Positions 19,015 through 28,519 are shown, counted from the first letter of the stretch. The stretch: 64,000 nucleotides of DNA from Chloropicon primus (GCA_023205875.1 CP060756.1:1240001-1304000); one strand, 5' to 3'. Numbers and translations are program-made. Notes: generated from the letters alone by a model not told the origin.

Positions 19015-19884
19015 TCAGGCGCTTGGCTTGCAGAAGAATCTGCAGGCGTTCCGGTAGGTGTGGCGGGCGACTAACTCCGAGGGGACCTCGATCAAGTGCG
19101 AAACCACGTCGAGGACCGCGAGCAAATTCCCTGGGTGGTTCACGCCCCCGGGAAGCCCGTCGACCGGGGTGGGCCGGGCGAGGTCCTCCCCCCCCTCCCA
19201 GCCACTGCTCGGGACGCTGCAGAGGGCGTCGGGACTGTCGGTCTCCAGCAGGAGCCTGTCCAGCGGGACGGCTTTGAGGGCGGCCCTCACCCTGTCCCTC
19301 TTGGGCGATCGGAGCACGGACAGCGACACGGAGAAGAAGGCGTTGATCCTCGAAAGGCCCTTCACCACTTCCGCCGGGCCGGCGAAGGAGTGCAGCAGGA
19401 CGCCTCGCGGGAAGGGGCCTTCCTTCTGAAGGAGTTCCGTCATCTTCCCCCAAGCCCTGACGCAGTGCAACGAGACTGGCCTCTCGAGCTCCTTGGCCAG
19501 CCGCAGCTGCTGCGTCAGAATCTCTGCCTGCACCTCCAGGGTGGTGTGACTCACGATTCGCGGCGTCTTGTCCAAGCCGCACTCCCCCAACCCGGCCTCG
19601 GGGTTCCTCTCGAGGGCGCGTCGCAGACCACCGAGCCAGCCCTCGGTCCTACCCTGCAGGAACCAAGGGTGGAGACCAAAGTTCGGCACGACCTGGCCGG
19701 CGTACTCCTCGTGCATCGCCTGCACGTCCCCCCAGTCCGCCTCGCAGCAGCCGTTCACGGCCACGTAGTGCACACCCGCCTCGCTCTTCGCCTTCCTCAA
19801 CAAAACATCCCGATGCTGGTGAACTCGAACGTCCTGCAAGTGGCAGTGCGAGTCGAACAACTTCAACGCTGCTGGGGGACTCAT
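19015..19884 (-). CDS. TatD-family metal-dependent deoxyribonuclease
   Basis: A 289-residue amidohydrolase-fold protein. TatD enzymes are metal-dependent DNases used in DNA repair and DNA breakdown. Metal ligands seen are the DSHCHL near residue 12, GLHPWF, a glutamate in GLGECGLD, SLHC in the middle, LHSFAG and ETDSPDA near the end. The frame extends to 19956 from a GTG; the first ATG (MSPPAALKLFDSHCHL) is chosen because it starts directly before the domain, as in other TatD proteins. The gene is divergent from the AFG1-like gene across less than 200 bp. Confidence 0.9.
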   Translation of the reverse strand: MSPPAALKLFDSHCHLQDVRVHQHRDVLLRKAKSEAGVHYVAVNGCCEADWGDVQAMHEEYAGQVVPNFGLHPWFLQGRTEGWLGGLRRALERNPEAGLGECGLDKTPRIVSHTTLEVQAEILTQQLRLAKELERPVSLHCVRAWGKMTELLQKEGPFPRGVLLHSFAGPAEVVKGLSRINAFFSVSLSVLRSPKRDRVRAALKAVPLDRLLLETDSPDALCSVPSSGWEGGEDLARPTPVDGLPGGVNHPGNLLAVLDVVSHLIEVPSELVARHTYRNACRFFCKPSA

Positions 19885-20014
19885 CCTACGACGAACGTCC
19901 ACGATCTCCACGCCCACCACCGCATCGGGGTCGCCTCCTCCCCCCGCTGCCAGCACTCGGAGGAGTTCAGTTCCTCAGCGCAGGTCTCCGCGCGCGCGCC
20001 ACCCACAAACCCAA

Positions 20015-20017
<3 letters not shown>

Positions 20018-20047
<30 letters not shown>
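20018..20047 (+). repeat. (GA)n tract upstream of AFG1-like gene
   Basis: About 14 GA units ending 31 bp before the AFG1-like ATG, purines on the coding strand. Confidence 0.93.
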
Positions 20048-20049
<2 letters not shown>

Positions 20050-20077
20050 GATCTCGGCAGGCGGCTTAGAAGACCTT

Positions 20078-21790
20078 ATGGCAGCGGTGCAGTTGGCGTG
20101 GTGGGCCGGGAGGCGGAGCGGGAGGGCGTGGAGGTCGGTGTGGAGGGGGTACGAGGCATGCGGAGAGGCTTTGGGCTCGAGGTCCGCGGCCCTTGTCGCG
20201 AGGACGACGACGGTGGCGACGAAATTCTCCAGCGGGGCGTGGTGTGCCACGCCTGGTGCGGCTGCAGGGCAAGGTGTCGTTGTTCGTCAGCACCCCTGGT
20301 CGGGTCAGGCGTCGGGGGAGAGGTCGTACGGGAGCCTTTCGGGGTCTAGCGCGTCGGAGATCAAGGGATTGGACGGGGTCCCTCGAGGAGCGAGCCTCGT
20401 GGAAGCGTACGAGCTTCTGATCGGGAGAGGTCTCGTGCACAAGGATCCCGCACAGGCGAAGACTATGGACAGGTTGCACGTTCTGCACGCCGAGCTCGCG
20501 AACTACAACACAAGCTGGGACCAGTACGCGAGCGAGGAGACCCCCAGGGGACTGTACATTCAGGGCGGCGTCGGGTGCGGCAAGACGTTCTGCATGGATT
20601 TTTTCTTCCAGCACCTCCAAGTGGAAAAGAAGCTGAGAGTGCACTTCCACTCGTTCATGCTGGGAATCCACAAGAAGCTGTTCGAGCTTCAGAAGCTGTC
20701 AGGGGTCGATCCCCTCGTCATGGTAGCCAAGGAGATTGCCGGAAAAGCTTCGGTCATCTGCTTCGACGAGTTTCAAGTCACCGACGTCGCGGACGCCATG
20801 ATTTTGAAGAGGTTGCTGGAGACGCTGGTGGAACACGGCGTTGTCCTGGTGATGACCTCGAACAGGCTGCCGGGGGACCTTTACATGAACGGGCTCAACA
20901 GGGATCAGTTCCTGCCGGCGATAGACTTGATCGAGAAGACCTGCGACGTGTTCCCCTTTCCCGAGGACTCGCCGGACTACAGGCTGATGGGCAAGGAGTC
21001 AAAGACTTGGATGACTCCGATCACAGAGTCGACCATCGACGCGTTTTCGGATTGCTTCGCGAACCTTTCGAAGAAGAGGAAGATCCGTTCCGGCGTTCTC
21101 GAGGTGCAGGGCAGGAGGGTGAACGTTCCAGCATCGGCGGGGGGTATCGCGAAGTTCTCCTTCGCTTCCTTGTGCCAGGAGGCAAAAGGCGCCGCTGATT
21201 ACCTCGTGATCGCGAGCAGCTACCACACAGTGCTGATCGAGGGGGTGCCGAAGATGAACGAGAACAACCTGCCGCTGGTGAGGCGTTTCATCACCTTGGT
21301 GGACGTTCTGTACGAGAACCACGTGAAGGTACTTGCCCTGGCGCACGGCCCCGTTGAGGAAACGTACAAGCCCACGGAGACCAACCAGAGCAGGGACGAG
21401 GACTTTGCTTGGGACAGGACGATGTCAAGGCTCACGGAAATGCAGTCCAAAGAGTACTTGAAAGGTGGCTGGAGAGGAGGAGGAGACTTCCTCAGGAGGC
21501 TCGAGACTCAGGCCATGACCGAAGGGGACCTGAAGAGAGTTTGGGAGGTGTACGATACGGACAACAATGGCTACCTCGGCGTGTGTGAACTCAGGAATCT
21601 GATGGCTGATGTGAACGAGATAAAGAACGGGCGAAGGTACGTGGACGAGGAGGAAGCCCAGAATCTCTTCGACGCCGTCCATATTTGCGAGAGCGAGGGT
21701 ATCGAGTGGGAGGAATTCAAGAGTTACTTCAAGGATACTGGCGGTTTGATTCACGTGTGCGAGAGCCACTATCACTTCCGGGGGGGTTGA
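20078..21790 (+). CDS. AFG1/ZapE-like AAA ATPase with C-terminal EF-hand
   Basis: A 570-residue protein. AFG1 (LACE1/AFG1L; bacterial ZapE) is a mitochondrial P-loop ATPase linked to turnover of nuclear-encoded respiratory subunits. The Arg/Ala-rich N-terminus (MAAVQLAWWAGRRSGRAWRS) suits mitochondrial targeting. Walker A is GGVGCGKTFC near residue 163, Walker B ICFDEFQVTDVADA near 227, and the sensor region VMTSNRLPGDLY follows. Unlike the usual family members, it continues past the ATPase into a canonical 12-residue EF-hand loop, DTDNNGYLGVCE at residues 493-504, plus a weaker second helix pair ending EWEEFKSYF. The frame is continuous, so this is a true fusion rather than two neighbours. 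It suggests calcium control, which is inference. Confidence 0.9.
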   Translation: MAAVQLAWWAGRRSGRAWRSVWRGYEACGEALGSRSAALVARTTTVATKFSSGAWCATPGAAAGQGVVVRQHPWSGQASGERSYGSLSGSSASEIKGLDGVPRGASLVEAYELLIGRGLVHKDPAQAKTMDRLHVLHAELANYNTSWDQYASEETPRGLYIQGGVGCGKTFCMDFFFQHLQVEKKLRVHFHSFMLGIHKKLFELQKLSGVDPLVMVAKEIAGKASVICFDEFQVTDVADAMILKRLLETLVEHGVVLVMTSNRLPGDLYMNGLNRDQFLPAIDLIEKTCDVFPFPEDSPDYRLMGKESKTWMTPITESTIDAFSDCFANLSKKRKIRSGVLEVQGRRVNVPASAGGIAKFSFASLCQEAKGAADYLVIASSYHTVLIEGVPKMNENNLPLVRRFITLVDVLYENHVKVLALAHGPVEETYKPTETNQSRDEDFAWDRTMSRLTEMQSKEYLKGGWRGGGDFLRRLETQAMTEGDLKRVWEVYDTDNNGYLGVCELRNLMADVNEIKNGRRYVDEEEAQNLFDAVHICESEGIEWEEFKSYFKDTGGLIHVCESHYHFRGG

Positions 21791-21792
21791 GG

Positions 21793-21820
21793 AATATATA
21801 TATATATATATATATATATT
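21793..21820. repeat. (TA)n microsatellite
   Basis: About 13 AT/TA units just after the AFG1-like stop codon, between two convergent genes. It stands out sharply in this GC-rich DNA and may mark the 3' UTR. Confidence 0.93.
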
Positions 21821-21880
21821 GATGGGACGCGAACTGCACTTGCCTGTGGCAGTTTCTCGTCGGCTAATGTATTAAAAGAC

Positions 21881-24800
21881 TCAATTGTTTACGCTCAACT
21901 CCTCCACTTTCTTTTCAAGTGGCGGGTCCTCGACTTTTGTGAGGTTGACGCTGGGGCTGCCAGGGTAGGCCTCCTCGCCGCTGTCAGCGTTCGAAGACGC
22001 ACTTACAATCGAGATGTTCTCAGCCTTCAGCGCACGGCAAATGTACTTCAGGTTCTCATTGAGCACAGCTTCCTCGTCAACAATTGACTTCGTGCTCAGC
22101 ACGTCCGCTCCCATGTCCTTCGCCTTGTCCCTCGTGAACTTTGCGAATGGAAGGACAAGCATTTTCAAGTCCTTCTTGGTGAGCGTCTTCGTCTCCTCGT
22201 TGGCTTCCATGGCTCCAAGAATCAAGGATTCGAAGGTGGCCGTATCCGGGAAAGTTCCCTCGCCCTCGCTAAACATCTTGGACAGAGCCTCGAGGGCCAC
22301 CTTGCGCCAGCCGCTGTACTCCGACGAGACCGTCAGCTGCACAGCCGTTACCTTCATCTTGGCCGCAACAGGGCCCTTCTTCTTCTTCTTGGGGGGAGCC
22401 TCTGCCTTCTGAATCAAGGACCTCACGTTCGAGACCACACCCTCAATGAACCTGCCGCTCTGGTAAAGGATCATGTCGGGCTCTCCCTGGTCTGGTAAGC
22501 CAGAGTTCACAACGAACCCGTCCTTCTTCAGAACCTTCGACCAAAGATGCTCACAGGTGTGTGGGCAGATCGGGGTGAGCAACTTCACCTGGACTTCGCA
22601 GAACAGCCTCAGCACATCAGCGTTCATGCCCTCCGCGCCGCACTGGTACCTGTACTCGTCACGAGCAGCTTGGAGCTCGTAGAATCCGCACTTGATGGCT
22701 TCCCTAAACAGCATGATTTCGTAGGCCTTCACTGCCTTCTTGAACCAGAGGCTAATCGCGCTCAGAAACACCTTGTCCGCAAACGTGTGGTCCCCTGTCC
22801 GGGTCGCGGGGGAAGTGTTAAGAACCTCGTCCATCCAGTCCATCTCCCTGGTCAAGCGCAGAATTGCTGCGTTGGCAGTGTCGTGGACAAAGTTGGCATC
22901 GTCGATGCCATCGCCGGCGTCTGCCAGAGCGAAGCGCATGGCATCTGCGGAATACTCGAAAATGGCTTCACTCAAAGTCTTGAAGTTTCCCGTGGACTTG
23001 GACATCTTATCGTTGTTCAGGAGAAGGTGACCGTTGCACCTCATGCCCTGGGGCCACTTCTCTTCTGGGAAGATGGCCGTGTGGTTGTAGAGGCAGAAGG
23101 TGAGATGGTTCTGGATCAGGTCTTTTCCAGAGACACGGAGGTCGAAGGGGTACCAATAGTTGAACTCCGCCTTCATCTTGTCAAGCGTTTCCTTGGAGAT
23201 GTTGGTCTCTGGCAGGTCGCCATCAACGAAGATGTAGTCCCACACCTTCGGGGTCATGTCCTCAGGAGCAACAGCGCTCTGGTCGGTTCCGTACATCTCT
23301 CCCTTCTGGAGGATGTGGGCGACTGTGTAGTAGGCCATGTAGACCGTGGAATCCGACAAGGACTCGATCAGGTACTGCTCATCCCAAGGCATTAAGGTCC
23401 CGAGGCCAAAGGAGCGAGAGCAGGCCCACTGCCTCATCCAACCCAAGGTGTGCTGGAACAGGTTCCTGTTCTCCTCCATCTCGAAGACGCTCATGTTATC
23501 CAAAGCCTTCCTGGTCTTCTCGAGCCACTTCTCCTCACCGTAGAGCAAGTACCACTGATCAGTGAGGGCGACCACGCACTCGTCACCGCTCCTACTCATG
23601 ACCTGCTTCTCCGGCTCGAAGTACACGATGGCGTCCCCGCTCTCCAAGAGCTCCTTCTTGATCAGAGGCTTGGCGTCCTGCACCTTCTGGCCCGCGTACT
23701 TTCCGACGGTCATCACGCCTTCGGTGAAGCCCTTCAAGTAAGTCATCTTCTTGGCCTCCTCAAGCTTCACTTTGTCGTTCTGACTCTGGATCTTGAGCAT
23801 AGCGCAAACCTTCTCGGCGGCGGCATCCCCGAACTCCGGGATGGTCAGGACGGGGACCACCTCGTAGGGCAAGACGTGCTCATCCTTGATGTTGAACTTC
23901 TCGCGAAGCTTGGCCTTCTTCTTCAAGTCAGAGAGCCCCATGTAGTCATCCGGGGAGTCACTTGGCACACTGGTGACCACGCCCGTACCCTTGGAGAGGG
24001 AAACAGTGAGAAGAGGCAAGACGTAGATCCTGTCGTACCTCTCGCCAAGAGGCGACTTGAGAGGCACGCCCATCAGGTCGTGGCCCTTCACATTGAGAAC
24101 GCACTTTGGCTTCCCGAACTCCGGGGTCTGGTCCTGGTAAGACAAGTTCCTGGCGGCGTGCTTGCTTATGATGTAAATCTCCCCGTTCAGGCCCTCGTAC
24201 ACTCCGTAGTCCCCGTCGGGAAGGACCCAGGCGTTGGTCTGGCCGTACATGGTCTCAGGCCTAAGCGTCGCCGCCAGCATGAACACCTTCCCCTCCTGCG
24301 GGGCGAGGGCCTCCAGCTTTCCTGGGAACTCGAGAACCTTCATCTTGATCAGCGTGTACTCCTGGGGTCCCACTCCCTCTCCGGTCGCCCTGTCGTGATC
24401 GGCGCAGGGCTGGCCATCGAGCGGAGAGTACACCGCGTGCCTCTTGTCCTTGATCACCTTCCCGAGCTCCTTCAGCTTCCAGAACTGCCACCTCACGAAA
24501 GAGTCGTAGTATGGGTTGACGTCCGTGGTGATGAAGCTCCTCCTCCAGTCCACGCCGCAGCCCATGGCCTCGATGTCCCTCTTCGCCAGAGGAGGAAAGT
24601 AGTTTAGCCAGTGCAGGGACTCCTGGAACTGAGGAATCTCGTCCGTTGGGATGCCGGACTTCTCCAAGATCTCGTACTGGGTCGCTCCCCTTCCCTGCTT
24701 CGCCGCGGCCTTGGATTTCTTCCCCTTCTTCTTCCCGGGCTCAAGCTTCACCTCCTCCACCTTCACCTCCTCCTTCTTCTCCTCCTCCTCCGGGTACACC

Positions 24801-25162
24801 GGCGGGCACCCGTAGAGCGAAATCTCGCGCTTCAGCTTGTCCGCGCAAGCCTTGATGGGCATGCCGGTGCAGTGGAAGCCCTGAGGGAACAAGACGTTCT
24901 CGCCCTTGAGGCGGTGGTAGGCCGCCGCGAACTCCAACTTGGACAGGGAGAACGCGTGCCCCAAGTGAAGCAGGCCGTTCATGTAAGGGTACGGGAAGTT
25001 TCCGAAGAACTTCGGCTTGGCCTCCTCCCCCTCCGCAGGTGCGTTGCACTCGAACGTTTTCCCGTCCTTCCACTTTCCTTGGGCCTCCTCCTGAATCTTC
25101 AGAAGCAAGTCACGCCTCTGCGTGTTCCCCCCTCCTCCTCCTCCTTCCTTCTTTCCTCCCAT
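21881..25162 (-). CDS. LARS: cytosolic leucyl-tRNA synthetase
   Basis: Charges tRNA-Leu with leucine in the cytosol. The intronless gene encodes 1093 residues (human LARS1 has 1176). Class I signatures are NGLLHLGHAFSLSKLEF near residue 68 and NDKMSKSTGNF near residue 718. FHCTGMPIKACADKLKREI is typical of the eukaryotic/archaeal-type enzyme, and the large editing insertion lies between. An upstream extension of the frame to 25690 is rejected: it starts without ATG, is Ser-rich, and runs through the neighbour's promoter and coding region. The chosen start gives MGGKKEGGGGGGN followed by the helix DLLLKIQEEAQGKW. The C-terminal domain ends in the less conserved tRNA-binding region. Confidence 0.95.
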   Translation of the reverse strand: MGGKKEGGGGGGNTQRRDLLLKIQEEAQGKWKDGKTFECNAPAEGEEAKPKFFGNFPYPYMNGLLHLGHAFSLSKLEFAAAYHRLKGENVLFPQGFHCTGMPIKACADKLKREISLYGCPPVYPEEEEKKEEVKVEEVKLEPGKKKGKKSKAAAKQGRGATQYEILEKSGIPTDEIPQFQESLHWLNYFPPLAKRDIEAMGCGVDWRRSFITTDVNPYYDSFVRWQFWKLKELGKVIKDKRHAVYSPLDGQPCADHDRATGEGVGPQEYTLIKMKVLEFPGKLEALAPQEGKVFMLAATLRPETMYGQTNAWVLPDGDYGVYEGLNGEIYIISKHAARNLSYQDQTPEFGKPKCVLNVKGHDLMGVPLKSPLGERYDRIYVLPLLTVSLSKGTGVVTSVPSDSPDDYMGLSDLKKKAKLREKFNIKDEHVLPYEVVPVLTIPEFGDAAAEKVCAMLKIQSQNDKVKLEEAKKMTYLKGFTEGVMTVGKYAGQKVQDAKPLIKKELLESGDAIVYFEPEKQVMSRSGDECVVALTDQWYLLYGEEKWLEKTRKALDNMSVFEMEENRNLFQHTLGWMRQWACSRSFGLGTLMPWDEQYLIESLSDSTVYMAYYTVAHILQKGEMYGTDQSAVAPEDMTPKVWDYIFVDGDLPETNISKETLDKMKAEFNYWYPFDLRVSGKDLIQNHLTFCLYNHTAIFPEEKWPQGMRCNGHLLLNNDKMSKSTGNFKTLSEAIFEYSADAMRFALADAGDGIDDANFVHDTANAAILRLTREMDWMDEVLNTSPATRTGDHTFADKVFLSAISLWFKKAVKAYEIMLFREAIKCGFYELQAARDEYRYQCGAEGMNADVLRLFCEVQVKLLTPICPHTCEHLWSKVLKKDGFVVNSGLPDQGEPDMILYQSGRFIEGVVSNVRSLIQKAEAPPKKKKKGPVAAKMKVTAVQLTVSSEYSGWRKVALEALSKMFSEGEGTFPDTATFESLILGAMEANEETKTLTKKDLKMLVLPFAKFTRDKAKDMGADVLSTKSIVDEEAVLNENLKYICRALKAENISIVSASSNADSGEEAYPGSPSVNLTKVEDPPLEKKVEELSVNN

Positions 25163-25514
25163 CTCTCCGTCGTCGTTGTCGTCGTCGTCGTCGTGGTGCA
25201 CACACACACTCTCTCTCTCACACACACACCGTCGTCCCCGCCCGGCTCTCTCTCCTGCTCCCCTTTGTCTTTTCGTGACGGCTGGCTCTCCCCTGGTTCC
25301 CCTGCGATGGTCGTCGCCGAGAGGGAGAGGAGGACGGGAGGAGGAGAGGGAGGAGGAGTAACGACGGCATGATGTCTTCGATTGGATCCCTGTGGATGTA
25401 AGACCCACGCACGCGTCGTCGTCGTTGTTTCTCTCTTTTTTGGGGGAGGGGATTGAGTTGAGTTGAGAAAGAAAGTCTGTGAGACCGGCAAACGAGAGAG
25501 AGAGAGAGGAGAGT
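25163..25514. promoter_or_regulatory. divergent upstream region LARS/TSR4-like
   Basis: About 350 bp between divergent ATGs. It contains CT/CA-rich runs near the LARS start (GA-rich on its coding strand) and a GAGAGAGAGAGAGGAGAG run ending at the TSR4-like ATG. No TATA box is obvious. Confidence 0.5.
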
Positions 25515-26516
25515 ATGAGCAGTGGGGAAGAGGAAGAGGAGGTGGGAGGGATGCTGCTCGGGTTCTCGGAGGAGGTGGAGGATGAGAGGTACCTGCGGAG
25601 GCACTTCTTTCCGAGCAAGATTGGGGGGCAACCGGCGTGGCTCGACCCGGTCAGGCTTCCGAGCGAAGAGGCGGGGCACACGAAATGCAAAGGGTGCGGG
25701 GGGCGGTTGAGCTTCCTGCTTCAGGTGTACGCGCCGATCAATGGGATCGACGACGCGTTTCACAGGACCCTCTTCGTGTTCACCTGCACCCAGGAGGAGT
25801 GCCTGCGGAAGAACTTGGGCGTGACGGTTCTGCGGTGCCAGCTGGGGAGGGAGAACCCTTACTACGGGTACCACCCCGCGGAGGACGACCAGGAGTTCCC
25901 CGCCCTCGCCCCGGGCCAGGAGAAGGAGCCGCCCGAGACGGACTTCCGGGGGCCGTGGACGGAGAGCGAGCTCGTGACGGACCCGGAGCCTGAGGCGGGC
26001 GAGGCCGCGGGAGGGGACGACGCGTCCGAGCTCGAGAGGTTGACGGAGAGGTACGGGGACATGGTCGTGGACCGGCCCGGGGAGGGCGGGGGCGGCGACG
26101 AGGCGGGGGAGGACATCGACCTGAACGAGATGGACGAGAGCGAGATCGACGAGGTGTGGGCCAAGTTCCAGAAGAGGCTCTCGAGGGCACCGACCCAGTG
26201 CATCAGATACTGCAGCGAGGGCGTCAGCGGCGGCGAAGCGGCGGACTCGGCGGACGCCAAGCCCCTCTGGCCCTCGTCCTCCAACACCCCCTCCGGCGTC
26301 CCCCCCTGCGGGCTGTGCGGCAAGCCGAGGCAGTTCGAGTTCCAGATCCTCCCCCAGGTCCTCTACTACGCCGGCGTCGATGCCGGGGTACCGGACGACC
26401 TGGACTTCACCACCATCGCCGTGTACACGTGCTCCTGCACCGTCCCGAGCGAGGTGTCGGGGGAGACGGGGAGCTCGTACACGGAGGAGTTCGCGTGGAC
26501 GCAGTGCGGCACCTGA
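25515..26516 (+). CDS. PDCD2/TSR4-like ribosome-biogenesis protein
   Basis: A 333-residue protein of the PDCD2/PDCD2L/TSR4 family, dedicated chaperones for ribosomal protein uS5 during 40S assembly. The N-terminal block FFPSKIGGQPAWLDP matches the family, followed by a zinc site in CKGCGGRLSFLLQVYAPI and CTQEEC. An acidic linker of ~100 residues leads to the C-terminal half, with QCIRYCSEG, CGLCGKPRQFEFQILPQ and a closing CSCTVPSEV and FAWTQ segment. The start MSSGEEEEEVGG lies directly after a GA tract; an upstream in-frame extension is less likely. A TGTAA motif follows the stop by about 20 nt. The LHCI gene is convergent. Confidence 0.9.
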   Translation: MSSGEEEEEVGGMLLGFSEEVEDERYLRRHFFPSKIGGQPAWLDPVRLPSEEAGHTKCKGCGGRLSFLLQVYAPINGIDDAFHRTLFVFTCTQEECLRKNLGVTVLRCQLGRENPYYGYHPAEDDQEFPALAPGQEKEPPETDFRGPWTESELVTDPEPEAGEAAGGDDASELERLTERYGDMVVDRPGEGGGGDEAGEDIDLNEMDESEIDEVWAKFQKRLSRAPTQCIRYCSEGVSGGEAADSADAKPLWPSSSNTPSGVPPCGLCGKPRQFEFQILPQVLYYAGVDAGVPDDLDFTTIAVYTCSCTVPSEVSGETGSSYTEEFAWTQCGT

Positions 26517-26609
26517 GCTAAAGTATTCAATTATTTTGTAACAAATGTATACGTGTTTTTTTTTGTGTGTTTTTCGGGGTGATTGGTTTTCAAGAGCAGT
26601 CGCCGTCCT

Positions 26610-27584
26610 TTAGTGGCCCATGTTCTGGAACAGGGTTTGGTGGCCTGGGTCGGCGATGTGGTCCAGCCAGCACTGGATCGGGCCCTTTCCTGTCACGAAG
26701 GTCTGGGCGGCGAAGCCGACGAGGGAAACCATGGCGAGTCTTCCGTTCTTGATCTCCTTCTCCCTAAACTCCTTCATCAGCTCTGGGTTCTTGTCGAACT
26801 TGAACTGGTACCTCAGCGGGTCGAAGAAGTCGCCGCCAGGGTAGCCGAGGTCGTTACCCTCGTCCGCCCAGCTGAGGCTGGTGTAGATGGAGCCCTTGTT
26901 CTGCGAGCCGGGCTGCCTGATGTCCTCCCACCTCCTGCTCTCGGCCCAACCCATCATGAAGAGCTGCACGCCCAGGAGTCCCTGCCAGGGGATCGCGTAG
27001 CTCTGGGCGCCCGCCTCCGTCCACAGCACCTTGCTGCCGAGGAGCTCCGGGACGAGGATACCCGCGGCACCAACCATGGCCCACCTCGCGTGCTGCAGCT
27101 CGGCCTGCTGGAACCACACCAGGAGGTCCGGGTCGCTTCCCAGGTTGAGCGGGTCGAAGCCGAAGTCGCCGGGGAGCTCCCCGGTGAGGTGGGCGGGGGC
27201 ATCCCCGCCGGGGTACCACAGGGGCCTATCCCTCCCCTTGTTCATGCGCTTGATCTCGCTCCACTTCCAGCCCCTCCACTCCGCCGGGGGGCCGTCGTCC
27301 ACGTACGGGGCGGGGACCGCCTTCTCCTCCACCACCGCGACCGCGGCGGTCTCCGCGGCCTCCTCCGCTCCTCCTCCCGCGTTCGCCTCCAGCCACTTGT
27401 CGGCCGCATCCCATCGTCCCTCCACCTCCGTCTTGGGCCCCTCCCCCCCGTCCGCCCTCACCACCACCGTCGTCCCAGGCCTCCTCGCCGTCGTCGTCCT
27501 CAGCAACTCCAGCCCCGCCACCTTCCTCGTCCTCGCCGCTGCCGGCGTCGCGCTTCTCATCCTCATCACTACCGGGCCACGCAT
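26610..27584 (-). CDS. LHCI-type chlorophyll a/b-binding protein
   Basis: A 324-residue plastid antenna protein that binds chlorophyll and carotenoid at photosystem I. Three LHC helices are visible: [20 protein letters not shown], then [12 protein letters not shown], then [20 protein letters not shown]. The C-terminus [14 protein letters not shown] and the [18 protein letters not shown] stretch are closest to the plant Lhca2/Lhca4 pattern. The N-terminus ([20 protein letters not shown]) is a transit peptide. Between it and the mature LHC start ([20 protein letters not shown]) lies an unusual acidic/alanine-rich stretch of about 60 residues. The family is normally ~240-260 residues, so this is long. 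It lies head to head with PsaG. Confidence 0.92.
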   Translation of the reverse strand: MRGPVVMRMRSATPAAARTRKVAGLELLRTTTARRPGTTVVVRADGGEGPKTEVEGRWDAADKWLEANAGGGAEEAAETAAVAVVEEKAVPAPYVDDGPPAEWRGWKWSEIKRMNKGRDRPLWYPGGDAPAHLTGELPGDFGFDPLNLGSDPDLLVWFQQAELQHARWAMVGAAGILVPELLGSKVLWTEAGAQSYAIPWQGLLGVQLFMMGWAESRRWEDIRQPGSQNKGSIYTSLSWADEGNDLGYPGGDFFDPLRYQFKFDKNPELMKEFREKEIKNGRLAMVSLVGFAAQTFVTGKGPIQCWLDHIADPGHQTLFQNMGH

Positions 27585-27808
27585 CACACTGTCGCGTCGT
27601 TCCAAGCCACAGGGTGCAGGTTTCGCGTTCGGTCTCTCCCCCCCCCTTTCGCTCTCTCACCCTCTCTCTCTTCACTGGCCCTGGCTCCTCTTGAGATAAG
27701 ATTTAGGAGCCAATCAGCAAAAGAGATCGAGAGATCGAGATCGAGATCGAGCAAGAGAGATCGCGGAGAGCGCGCAGCCCGGAGTCTGTTTGCTTTTGCT
27801 TTTGCTTT

Positions 27809-27862
<54 letters not shown>

Positions 27863-27878
27863 GTTGTTGCTGCTGGAG
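27585..27878. promoter_or_regulatory. shared promoter region of the LHCI and PsaG genes
   Basis: Only 294 bp separate two divergent photosystem I genes. The region holds a CT-rich stretch near the LHCI start, repeated GAGATC units (near 27725-27755), repeated TTTGCT units (27788-27810) and a long GA microsatellite up to the PsaG start. Co-regulation is inferred from the layout. Confidence 0.6.
27810..27858 (+). repeat. (GA)n tract upstream of PsaG
   Basis: About 24 uninterrupted GA units ending ~20 bp before the PsaG ATG. Purines lie on the coding strand. Confidence 0.95.
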
Positions 27879-28519
27879 ATGAAGGGGTTGAGCGTGAGGC
27901 CTGGGGTGGGGGGGGGAAGGAGGGGAGGAGTCGTGGCGAGGGTTTCGACGGCGGGGACCTCGAGCAGGAGGGTGACGAAGATGGGGGACACCCAAGTCAT
28001 TATGTCTGTGGCGAACGGGGCGCTCCTCGCCCTCGGGCGCTGGGGGTTCCTGCCCTACCAGCGCCGCCAGGTGGAGAAGGCGGGGCTCCCCACGCAGGCG
28101 GACACCGTGGACCCCTCGAACCCGCAGACGCACTTCGAGGCTGGGGACGACCGCGCGCAGGAGGCCGAGGTCTTCTTCACCAAGGACCCCGCGGGTTTCA
28201 CCATCATCGACGTCCTGGCCTGGGGCTCCTTGGGGCACGTCATCGGCTTCGCTTGCCTGGCCGCCAAGGTAAGACGAAGGTCGCATCGCACCTCTCCGTT
28301 CTCTCTGCAGACGACGATTTGATTTTTGTTTGGTTTCCCCATTCCTTCTCAACAACGCAAACGGAGAGACTGACGCGCCAACTCCTTCCCTGAACTCTCT
28401 CTCTCTCTCTATTTCTCTCTCTGTGCGTGCGTGCGTGCGTGCGTGCGAACTCTCCGCGGGGAACAACAACAACGCAGAACGCGAACGACTTGGGCGTCAC
28501 CGTGTCTCCCCACTGGTAA
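27879..28519 (+). CDS. PSAG: photosystem I subunit PsaG
   Basis: Nucleus-encoded membrane subunit that anchors the LHCI belt to the photosystem I core. Two exons, 27879-28268 and 28478-28519, with a GTAAGA donor and a CGCAG acceptor; 143 residues. The precursor has a Gly/Arg-rich transit peptide of ~40 residues. The mature part matches plant PsaG closely: [27 protein letters not shown], then [19 protein letters not shown] and a second membrane helix ending CLAAK. The last 13 residues, [13 protein letters not shown], come from exon 2. PsaG occurs only in green plants and algae, which helps identify the organism. In plants PsaG contacts Lhca1, so its pairing with an LHCI gene is functionally fitting. 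Confidence 0.93.
28269..28477 (+). other. intron of PsaG
   Basis: A 209-nt GT-AG intron in phase 0. It contains a CT-rich tract and a GTGC microsatellite run (28427-28447) before the acceptor. Confidence 0.85.

Noticed and set aside
25163-25690. A 176-residue N-terminal extension of leucyl-tRNA synthetase
   Set aside because: It starts without ATG, is Ser-rich and low in complexity, and overlaps the promoter and coding region of the TSR4-like gene.
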